Positions 32,770-38,931 of a stretch of 38,931 bases of DNA are shown here, piece after piece; the stretch's first letter is position 1, and each line of letters begins with the position of its first letter. The notes under the pieces were generated by a model that saw only the letters and a list, made by a program, of their open reading frames with translations, had not been told where the DNA came from and made no database searches. Origin of the DNA: JAKJEP01 sp964580995. GTDB taxonomy: Bacteria; Planctomycetota; Phycisphaerae; Sedimentisphaerales; SM23-30. The translations under genes were made by a program, and so were the position numbers. The stretch is from contig CAZOMV010000053.1 of the NCBI GenBank assembly GCA_964580995.1, positions 1 to 38,931 on the forward strand, read 5' to 3'.

Positions 32770-34104
32770 ATGAAAATCCGATCCAAATGCACAAAAGCTG
32801 TCCTGGTTCTAACCGTTTCCCTTGTATGGATGAATATCGCCTGGGGCAAATCCCTTCCTTCCCCCCTCGCCTTCGATCTGTCGCTGGACAAACCCGTACT
32901 CCACGCTGATCTGAAGCAAACGGCCTATCTGCGGATCGCCCTGAAGGGGCTTTGCATCGAACGGGAGCAAACCCGCCCGCCGGTCAATATCGCCATTGTG
33001 ATCGACAAGTCCGGCTCGATGGGCGGCGAAAAAATCGCCGAAGCCCGCAAAGCCGCCATCATGGCCGTCCAGCGTCTCAACTCCAATGACATTCTTGCCG
33101 TCGTAACCTACGATTCCAATGTCAACATGCTGATTCCCGCGACCAAAGTCTCCGACCGGGACGCCATGGAACGGCTGATTCAATCGATCCAGGCCGGGGG
33201 CAGCACCGCCTTATATGCCGGCGTCAGCCAGGGGGCGGCGGAAATCCGGAAGTTTCTGGAACCGGGCCGGGTCAACCGGATGCTGCTGCTCTCCGATGGC
33301 CTGGCCAATGTCGGGCCGCAAACCCCCGACGAATTGGGCCGCCTGGGCGGCTCCCTCATCGAGGAGGGCATCTCCGTCACCACCATCGGGCTGGGCCTGG
33401 GATACAACGAAGACCTCATGACGCAACTGGCCTACAAAAGCGACGGCAGCCATTATTTCGCCGAACAGGCCGCCGAACTGGCGGGGATTTTCAATAGCGA
33501 GTTTAACCAGGCCCTGGCGGTCGTCGCCCGGGAGATTCAGATCGAGATTGTCTGTCCCGCCGGCATCCGGCCCGTTCGACTGCTGGGACGGGAGGGAGAG
33601 ATTCAGGGACAGACCGTCAAAACGTATATCAACCAGCTCTTCAGCGAGAATGAGAAATATCTGCTGCTGGAAATGGAAGTGCCACCGATGGCCGGCGATT
33701 GCGCCCAAACGGTGGCTACCGTGCGGATCCATTATGGGGATATGAACACCCATACCACGCAGGAATGGGTCGGCAGCACGGGTGTCACATTCTCCACCGA
33801 TGAAAAACGAATCGAAGCGAATACCAATGCCCGGGTGATGGTCGATGTCGTGGAACAGATCGCCATCGAGCGCAATAAAATGGCGCTGCAGCTCCGGGAT
33901 CAGGGAGAAGTCAAAAAGGCCGGGGAAATGCTGAAGAGCAACGCCAGCTATTTAAAAGAATATGGCGGCAAGTATCAATCCCGGAAGCTGGATGAATATG
34001 CCGAAGACAATCGCAAAGATGCCGACAATCTGGATGAAAACAACTGGACCCGGCAGCGAAAGTCCATGCGCGCCTCCCAGTTCCAGCGCGAAACCCAACA
34101 ATAA
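32770..34104 (+). CDS. Secreted von Willebrand factor A domain protein
   Basis: 444 aa. A signal peptide is at about 1-26 (VLVLTVSLVWMNIAWG). The VWA domain runs from about 72 to 235 with a complete MIDAS: D79, S81 and S83 in IVIDKSGSMGG, T146 in GGSTALY and D176 in LLLSDGLAN. Such domains bind divalent metals and protein ligands. A beta-rich part (about 240-340) and a helical, charged C-terminus (about 350-444) follow. AAAGGAG lies 6 nt before the ATG. It is divergent from the two-component system and followed, 76 nt on, by a MuiA-like gene; the three may form one envelope-related module. Confidence 0.88.
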   Translation: MKIRSKCTKAVLVLTVSLVWMNIAWGKSLPSPLAFDLSLDKPVLHADLKQTAYLRIALKGLCIEREQTRPPVNIAIVIDKSGSMGGEKIAEARKAAIMAVQRLNSNDILAVVTYDSNVNMLIPATKVSDRDAMERLIQSIQAGGSTALYAGVSQGAAEIRKFLEPGRVNRMLLLSDGLANVGPQTPDELGRLGGSLIEEGISVTTIGLGLGYNEDLMTQLAYKSDGSHYFAEQAAELAGIFNSEFNQALAVVAREIQIEIVCPAGIRPVRLLGREGEIQGQTVKTYINQLFSENEKYLLLEMEVPPMAGDCAQTVATVRIHYGDMNTHTTQEWVGSTGVTFSTDEKRIEANTNARVMVDVVEQIAIERNKMALQLRDQGEVKKAGEMLKSNASYLKEYGGKYQSRKLDEYAEDNRKDADNLDENNWTRQRKSMRASQFQRETQQ

Positions 34105-34116
34105 TAGAATTTTCAG

Positions 34117-34143
34117 GTAGGATGTGCAACTTGTTGCACACGC
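34117..34143 (+). repeat. GTAG-footed hairpin, copy 3
   Basis: GTAGGA is followed by the stem TGTGCAA / TTGCACA around the loop CTTG (34123-34140). The architecture is that of the copies at 32544 and 32580, with another stem sequence. It lies between the VWA and MuiA-like genes and could also shape their shared mRNA. Confidence 0.6.
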
Positions 34144-34180
34144 GGTTCAATTAATATACCTTAAATAAAAGGAACCAATT

Positions 34181-35977
34181 ATGAAAAAGACTATCGCATT
34201 ACTGTTTCTTGTCCTGCTATCGACAACGTATCAACTCACCTTCGCCAACGCCACGGGGGCCATCTCCGAGGTTACCGTATATCGCGGTCAGGCCCTGGTA
34301 ACCCGCACCCTCGATCTGGAGGTGCCCGCCGGCAGTTCCGAGATCATCGTTACCGGCCTGCCCCACCAGATTGTATCGGAAAGCCTCTATGCCCAGGCCT
34401 CCGGGGACGCGATGGTCCTCAGCGTCCGCTATCGGGAACAGGCGGTTCAGGAGGATACCCGCGAAGAGGTCAAGCAGCTCGATGCCAAAATCGAAGACAT
34501 GAATCGCCAGATCAAACATACCCAGAGGAATCTGGAGCACGGCAGCAATTTGCGGGGCCGCTATGAACCATTCTGGAACCTCTCGACGACCACCGCCAAT
34601 CACGATTTCGACCGGGCACTGCTTCAATATGAACCCATCGAAAAACTGACCGGTTATCTGGAAGGGAAAATGACCCAACTCCATGAAAATGCCCTGAATC
34701 TGGAAGATCAACTGGAAGATTTGCAAAAGGAACTGAATCTGCTGCAGCGCCAGCGGGAGGAACTGGCCGCCGGCCGCTCCCGCACCGAACGGGAAGCCGT
34801 GCTAAATATCCACAAAATCGATGATGCGAAAATCTCCCTGCAACTGAGCTACCTGGTGAACGATGCCAACTGGCTGCCCCAGTACAATCTCCGGGCCGAT
34901 GCGGAACAAACCAAAGTCCAGGTGGAGTACAACGCCATCATCCATCAGGCCAGCGGCGAAAACTGGGACGGCGTCACCCTGCGCCTTTCCACCGCGGAGC
35001 CGAGCATGGCGGCCTTCGCCCCGGCCCTGGACCCGATGAAGGTACTGCTGGGAGCCGGTGTTTCGCTAGGAGACCGATCATCAGGCCAGGATGCGAATAA
35101 GGATTCGCAGCCGGTTGCTCAGCAGATGGAAAATGCCCCTTCTTCGTCCTATCTGGATTTAAGCGGAGAATTCAAAAATATCCAGCAGAATCGCAGAATC
35201 GCCGCCGGCAAGGGAAAAATCGCCCAGCAGGAACTCAATCAACTGGCAACGTTAAATCAGGCCATCGAATTGCAGGTGGATGATAAAGCCCTGGGCCTGA
35301 TTCAAAAACAGGCCAAAGAGTTTGCCCGTAAAGAGGGCGTGAGCGTCTCCTATCAACTGGCCGGCAAGCTCTCCCTGCCCAGCCGCAGCGACCAGCAACT
35401 GGTCACTATCGCCCGCATCGACGCCGGCGCTGCCTTTTGTTTTGTCGCCACCCCCCTGCTGACCGATTATGTCTATCTGCAGGCCGAGATGGTCAACGAC
35501 AGCGATACCATCCTGCTGCCCGGCCCGGCCAGCCTGTACCGCGGCAGCGATTTCGTCGGCAAAGGCGAAATGCCCCTGGTCACCATGGGCGAGAAATTCA
35601 CCGCCGGCTTCGGCGTGGATTCCCAGATTCAGGTCACCCGCGAATTCAAGGATAAGAAAATCGAAACCCTCTGGGGCAACCGCGTCGATACCTACCATTA
35701 CCGGATTGCCCTTCAAAATTACAAAAAGACCCCGGTCCCGCTGCGGCTGCTGGAACGCCTGCCCTACACCGAAGATGAAACGCTGGCCATCACGGATTGG
35801 CAGAGCAGCGTGCCGTTGAGCGAGAATACCGAGTATGTCGCGAATCTAAAGGCCAAAGGCATCCTCCGCTGGGACCTCACCCTGGCGCCCGATACCACCG
35901 GCGAAAAGGCCACCGTCGTCACCTACAGCTACACCATGAAATACGATAATGACATGCACGTGATTTCCGCCCAGTAA
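34181..35977 (+). CDS. MuiA-like exported protein (DUF4140/DUF4139)
   Basis: 598 aa. A signal peptide is at 1-22 (IALLFLVLLSTTY). A DUF4140-like N-terminal region (about 28-100, ISEVTVYRGQALVTRTLDLEVPAG) is followed by a coiled coil (about 95-205, rich in Leu/Gln/Glu heptads). The rest, to about 595, is DUF4139 (QLSYLVNDANWLPQYNLRAD, then ENWDGVTLRLSTAEPSM). Proteins of this architecture have been annotated as mucoidy inhibitor A; their molecular role is unclear. Residues about 290-380 form a Gln/Asp-rich insert. AAAGGA lies about 8 nt upstream of the ATG. A hairpin with T-run, about 90 nt after the stop, ends the transcript. Confidence 0.85.
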   Translation: MKKTIALLFLVLLSTTYQLTFANATGAISEVTVYRGQALVTRTLDLEVPAGSSEIIVTGLPHQIVSESLYAQASGDAMVLSVRYREQAVQEDTREEVKQLDAKIEDMNRQIKHTQRNLEHGSNLRGRYEPFWNLSTTTANHDFDRALLQYEPIEKLTGYLEGKMTQLHENALNLEDQLEDLQKELNLLQRQREELAAGRSRTEREAVLNIHKIDDAKISLQLSYLVNDANWLPQYNLRADAEQTKVQVEYNAIIHQASGENWDGVTLRLSTAEPSMAAFAPALDPMKVLLGAGVSLGDRSSGQDANKDSQPVAQQMENAPSSSYLDLSGEFKNIQQNRRIAAGKGKIAQQELNQLATLNQAIELQVDDKALGLIQKQAKEFARKEGVSVSYQLAGKLSLPSRSDQQLVTIARIDAGAAFCFVATPLLTDYVYLQAEMVNDSDTILLPGPASLYRGSDFVGKGEMPLVTMGEKFTAGFGVDSQIQVTREFKDKKIETLWGNRVDTYHYRIALQNYKKTPVPLRLLERLPYTEDETLAITDWQSSVPLSENTEYVANLKAKGILRWDLTLAPDTTGEKATVVTYSYTMKYDNDMHVISAQ

Positions 35978-36004
35978 CCGATTCGATTGTTTTGTAATGG
36001 GTGG

Positions 36005-36031
36005 CATCGTCTGTCCGCAGGACAGGCGATG
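36005..36031. repeat. 12-bp imperfect inverted repeat after the MuiA-like gene
   Basis: CATCGTCTGTCC (36005-36016) pairs with GGACAGGCGATG (36020-36031) around GCA, with one G-U pair in RNA. It has no GTAG foot, but its position and style resemble the other dispersed hairpins in this part of the window. Confidence 0.5.
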
Positions 36032-36065
36032 GTGATCCTGAAACTATCAAAATAAACACCACACA

Positions 36066-36095
36066 GGGCAGGCAATATGTTACCTGCCCTTTTTT
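36066..36095 (+). terminator. Rho-independent terminator of the VWA/MuiA-like transcript
   Basis: The stem GGGCAGG (36066-36072) and CCTGCCC (36083-36089) enclose a 10-nt loop, followed directly by six T residues. Confidence 0.85.
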
Positions 36096-36169
36096 GTTAT
36101 TTCCAATTTCGAACCTTTGAATATTGTTTAGAATTTATCTTTTAGTATTTGGAATTTTTGTAAAGATAA

Positions 36170-36919
36170 TTACCACATCTCCCGCTCATCGGCGAAGGGG
36201 CCGGCGGAACCTTTGGGTTTTTTCGCCTTATCGCGGGTTTTCAGGATCGCCCCGGCAATCGCGATATCCTCTTCGTTGGTGATCTTGATATTGCTGGTAG
36301 TCCCCTCGACCACCTGGACCGGGATCCCCAGCGCCTCCACCAGTTGCGCGTCGTCGGTAATCTTCTCCTTCACCGACTCGATATTTTCATACGCCTTGCG
36401 AATAATCTCCGGCTTGAATACCTGCGGCGTCTGCGCCTCCCACATTTCCGTCCGGTCCAGCGTCTTGCTGATAAGATTGCTTTCCCCCACCTGCTTGATC
36501 GTACCCACCAGCCGATGCGCCAGAATCGCGGCCCCGCTTTTGGCTGCCGCGGCAAATACCGCGTCGATCTGCTCCGCCGTCACACACGGCCGCACCGCAT
36601 CGTGCAGGGCAATCAGGTTCATGCCTTCTTTTACTTCCGCCAGCAGCTTTTGAACCGTTTTATATCGTTCGTCATCACCAATAATCACCTTCACCCCGTG
36701 AAAACCGGCGCTGGCCCCCCACTTGATCTGAAACAGTTCTTCCTCGTCCGCCGGGATCGCCAGCACCACCTGGCCGACATCCTCCCGGTCGGCAAACCGT
36801 TCCACCGTCCGCAAAAAAACCGCCCGACCGTCTATATCGCAGAACTGCTTCTTCCTTTTCCCCTTGAACCGGGTACTGGCCCCCGCCGCCGGAATCAATA
36901 CCGCCACTTTATTCGCCAT
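36170..36919 (-). CDS. ispD: 2-C-methyl-D-erythritol 4-phosphate cytidylyltransferase
   Basis: 249 aa. The CTP-binding start is PAAGASTRFKGKRKKQF (about 10-26). LHDAVRP (about 104-110) and EAQTPQVF (about 161-168) are family motifs, and TTSNIKITNEEDIAIA closes the fold. The enzyme makes CDP-methylerythritol in the MEP isoprenoid pathway. The usual SVxNAL region reads KTVQKLL here, and a charged tail extends about 20 residues past the fold. ispF is not adjacent. GAGAAG lies 7 nt upstream of the ATG. Confidence 0.93.
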   Translation of the reverse strand: MANKVAVLIPAAGASTRFKGKRKKQFCDIDGRAVFLRTVERFADREDVGQVVLAIPADEEELFQIKWGASAGFHGVKVIIGDDERYKTVQKLLAEVKEGMNLIALHDAVRPCVTAEQIDAVFAAAAKSGAAILAHRLVGTIKQVGESNLISKTLDRTEMWEAQTPQVFKPEIIRKAYENIESVKEKITDDAQLVEALGIPVQVVEGTTSNIKITNEEDIAIAGAILKTRDKAKKPKGSAGPFADEREMW

Positions 36920-36967
36920 CAGATCTTCTCGCTTCTAACCAGACTGTCATTGCATTATCTTACTCAA

Positions 36968-36979
36968 GTTTTGCAAAAC
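36968..36979. repeat. Palindrome GTTTTGCAAAAC, second copy
   Basis: This 12-bp perfect palindrome lies upstream of ispD. The same 12 bases form the centre of the 22-bp palindrome at 12154-12175. Here the flanks extend pairing imperfectly (AAG outside left, CTT outside right). Confidence 0.45.
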
Positions 36980-37091
36980 CTTACATCTCATTACCAGATA
37001 GTATCTTACGCCTGGGAGAACCGCTGTCAAGGAATATCCTTTTCCAACCAAATGGACAGATAGCCGGATAAAAGGGGAATATCCTATATAC

Positions 37092-37127
37092 AAAAAAAAG
37101 AGACCACCTTGGAAAGTGATCTCTTTT
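37092..37127 (-). terminator. Rho-independent terminator of the RRM gene
   Basis: On the minus strand a stem of about 10 bp (AAGAGATCAC with GTGGTCTCTT, one G-U pair) is followed by a run of eight T residues. It begins about 24 nt after the stop codon of the RRM gene. Confidence 0.85.
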
Positions 37128-37150
37128 GATTTGTGTTGCTAAAAGACGGT

Positions 37151-37513
37151 TTAATACCGGCCGCGTCCGCCCCCCCCGCCGCCCCCGCCACCACCGCCGC
37201 CGCCATAACCGCCCCGGCCCCGTCCGCCGCCGCTGCCGCCCCGTCCGCCGCCGCCGCCATGACTCTCTTTTGGCTTGGCTTCGTTGACTTTGAGGGGACG
37301 TCCGCCGACTTCCTGGCCATCCAGCGCCGAAATCGCCGCTTGGGCTTCTTCGTCCGTACTCATCTCGACGAATCCGAAGCCTTTGCTGCGACCCGTTGCC
37401 CGGTCGCTGATGATATTGGCGCTTTCCACTGTCCCGTGGGCAGCGAAAAGCTGCTCCAGAGCCGCGCTATCAACATCATAGCTCATGTTACCGACATACA
37501 ATTTCTTACCCAT
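37151..37513 (-). CDS. Glycine-rich RNA-binding RRM protein
   Basis: 120 aa. A single RNA-recognition motif covers about 4-80: RNP2 LYVGNM (5-10) and RNP1 KGFGFVEM (44-51), whose aromatic residues stack on RNA bases. The tail (about 85-120) is almost pure Gly with Arg and Tyr. The domain plan is that of Rbp proteins of cyanobacteria and other bacteria, often cold-induced. AGGAG lies 6 nt upstream of the ATG. The gene stands alone between its own promoter and terminator and has a leader of about 180 nt. Confidence 0.93.
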   Translation of the reverse strand: MGKKLYVGNMSYDVDSAALEQLFAAHGTVESANIISDRATGRSKGFGFVEMSTDEEAQAAISALDGQEVGGRPLKVNEAKPKESHGGGGGRGGSGGGRGRGGYGGGGGGGGGGGGGRGRY

Positions 37514-37700
37514 AACACTCTCCTAAAACAGGATTTACTCGACCCGCATTTTACTTTCCAGGTCTGACTGAAAGAGGAAAACACTCGTTCCTATTCGGTT
37601 GGGAACCGCGACTGAGATAACACGATGGGGTCCAGGCAAAAAACTGGCAAGAACCGAACAACTGACTGCCTAACTCATTCGACAATCCAACTCAAACGGC

Positions 37701-37728
37701 ATTATATCTGCGGCCATTTGATTGTCTA
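37701..37728 (-). promoter_or_regulatory. Promoter of the RRM gene, long 5' leader
   Basis: On the minus strand TAGACA (37728-37723) and TATAAT (37706-37701) are 16 nt apart. The predicted start near 37694 gives a leader of about 180 nt before the ATG at 37513, within which I see no gene. Confidence 0.55.
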
Positions 37729-37799
37729 TAAAAAATAATGTAAAAAATATTTTGTTACTATAAGTTCTTATTAACAGGCTATTTAGAGTTTAGTAGAAC

Positions 37800-37826
37800 A
37801 AAAAAGGCTGAGCAGCACGCTCAGCC
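37800..37826 (-). terminator. Rho-independent terminator of the small exported-protein gene
   Basis: On the minus strand the perfect stem GGCTGAGC / GCTCAGCC with a 5-nt loop is followed by six T residues, about 26 nt after the stop codon of the gene at 37852. Confidence 0.85.
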
Positions 37827-37851
37827 GTAAGTGGGTATATTTAGTGTTTTT

Positions 37852-38163
37852 TCATGTTACTCCACAGGTTCCTTTTTGCATGTTTTCCACAAAGAGCGGA
37901 GGGCTGTGGTTCCGCAGGTGTTCTTGAGTCGATAACAAACTGGAGGCAGCAAGGTTGTCTGACTGTTCCGCCTCATCTATGGCTGGTGTTTTGATAAAAC
38001 CAAAACCGCTCTTTGGGTCTGTTATCTCGTTTATTTCCAAGGTGTTAAGGGCTGTCAAATCCTCAAGGGGATAGGCAAAGTGGCAAGCGGTCGGCAGACC
38101 CAGCCCAGCCATCAGTAAGCTGGTGGTAAAAAGATAATGAAAAAAGAACAGGGACTGATCCAT
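37852..38163 (-). CDS. Small exported protein of unknown function
   Basis: 103 aa from ATG 38163. The start is chosen because AAGGA lies 8 nt upstream and the chain then opens with a hydrophobic export segment (LFFFHYLFTTSLLMAGLGL, about 5-23). A cysteine follows in LPTAC and could be lipidated, but P at -3 does not fit the lipobox well. The mature part is acidic (DLTALNTLEINEITDP, then AIDEAEQSDN) with no recognised domain. A perfect terminator just downstream, and a TATAAT box at 38194-38189, support a real single-gene transcript. Confidence 0.6.
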   Translation of the reverse strand: MDQSLFFFHYLFTTSLLMAGLGLPTACHFAYPLEDLTALNTLEINEITDPKSGFGFIKTPAIDEAEQSDNLAASSLLSTQEHLRNHSPPLFVENMQKGTCGVT

Positions 38164-38188
38164 AACGCAAATCCTTTTAAATACATAG

Positions 38189-38194
38189 ATTATA
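38189..38194 (-). promoter_or_regulatory. -10 box of the small exported-protein gene
   Basis: A perfect TATAAT on the minus strand sits 25 nt before the ATG at 38163. No convincing -35 hexamer was found. Confidence 0.4.
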
Positions 38195-38232
38195 TAAATG
38201 CTCGTATCCTCTCTTCCACTTCCGAGTCGCAA

Positions 38233-38931
38233 CGGATGTATCGACAGCAGAGTAAAAAATAGATGAACAAAACAGAAAAAAACTCTGCAAAAAACGTGAA
38301 AAACACGGAAAAATCCCTGAAAAAACGGCTTAAATTACGCCAAAATCCCCGTTATCAGTATTGCCGGATTCGATGCAAGATTTTGAAAAAATTGGCCCGA
38401 CCAAGCCGCCAAAAGCGACCTTGCCCCGGCCTTGCCCGCCTCTTGCCCCCACGGAAGCAAACCTCCTCCTACCCCACCCCGGGATAATCTCCCCCCACTC
38501 CCTCTCTAATTGTGCCGCGGCTGTGCCAGCCGTGCTCTTCCCCCCTCTCCCGCCCGCCTGCCATTCCCGTTCTGAGTTCAACCTTTAGGTTGTCTTTTGT
38601 CTTCCAAATCGGGTGGCACCTTCCTGCCTTCCAGCCGGGAGGTCTTCTTATCCACCCTCGTATTGTCCGGCGCAGCGACCAGCGGGAGCGCCATATTCTC
38701 ATTCGCCCTCGCGTCGTTCTGCCGTCTGCTAAGACTGGTAGGGTATGCTCTGCATACCATCTTCCTTTTTGCCCTTTGCTCCCTCCGTTATCTTTTGTAA
38801 AACCTCTTTTCCGAATCCTATCCCGTCACTATTATAATATTCTCTTTCCTCTGTACTACTATCTATCATATTCTTGTTTTTCTGCATGATTTTCATGCGG
38901 CAAAAGTGGTAAGTTCTTTAATACCAGCATC
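38233..38931. other. About 700 bp without a recognisable gene
   Basis: The left third is A-rich and the middle strongly pyrimidine-rich on the plus strand (about 38400-38560). Open frames exist on both strands but are of low complexity or strange composition and lack ribosome sites. The best of the small ones is 55 codons on the minus strand (38729-38896, opening MKIMQKNKNMIDSS), too weak to call. No RNA gene was seen. Confidence 0.45.

Noticed and set aside
38263..38487. 74-codon plus-strand frame opening MNKTEKNSAKN
   Set aside because: Lys/Arg-rich composition follows from the A-rich DNA, there is no ribosome site, and the second half turns into the pyrimidine-rich stretch.

Overview
The window reads as a chromosomal segment from a Planctomycetota bacterium, most likely of the Phycisphaerae type. 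This is an inference from family content, not from a search. The pointers are an ECF sigma factor followed by a membrane protein with an H-X-DG-type C-terminus, a PEP-CTERM protein with HAF repeats, a secreted DUF4838 protein and a GH78 alpha-L-rhamnosidase, a ThiD2-ThiE fusion, a TrpB2-type tryptophan synthase beta chain, and a phosphofructokinase of the PPi-dependent type. No rRNA, tRNA, CRISPR array or complete insertion sequence was seen.

Left part (1-7.7 kb). Two overlapping minus-strand genes encode a HipA-like kinase and a HIRAN-domain protein; they look AT-rich beside their neighbours. Next come the ThiD2-ThiE fusion, the ECF sigma factor with its probable membrane partner, and trpB2 coupled to a small four-cysteine protein. 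An orphan WapI-type immunity protein follows, then a short regulator-like gene whose 3' end runs into a 289-bp element with 21-bp imperfect terminal inverted repeats.

Middle part (7.7-20 kb). A minus-strand operon encodes a methyltransferase, HisI and a secreted DUF4838 protein. Divergent from it lie a PilZ-REC-REC protein, MobB and a DUF3147 membrane protein. After a membrane-anchored unknown and a secreted HEAT-repeat protein comes a translationally coupled pair of large secreted proteins (GH78 and a TIM-barrel-like hydrolase) behind a strong sigma70-type promoter. The secreted enzymes suggest a plant- or algal-polysaccharide degrader.

Right-middle part (20-28 kb). A lipoprotein cyclophilin and a nitroreductase converge on a minus-strand AraC / O-methyltransferase / ABC ATPase operon. 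Divergent from that operon are a PIG-L deacetylase and a glutamine-amidotransferase-like protein, then PPi-type phosphofructokinase. CoaD and a PTPS-family protein lacking the usual cysteine follow on the minus strand.

Right part (28-38.9 kb). A HAF-repeat PEP-CTERM protein and an OmpR-type two-component system lie on the minus strand. Divergent from the two-component system are a secreted VWA protein and a MuiA-like DUF4140/DUF4139 protein. Short GTAG-footed hairpins resembling REP elements sit in the gaps here. IspD, a glycine-rich RRM protein with a long leader, a small exported protein with its own terminator, and about 0.7 kb without a recognisable gene close the window.

Two genes (thiD2-thiE and the methyltransferase) have a -10 box only 6-7 nt before the ATG and no Shine-Dalgarno, which suggests leaderless transcripts. 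Other genes have clear AGGAG-type sites.
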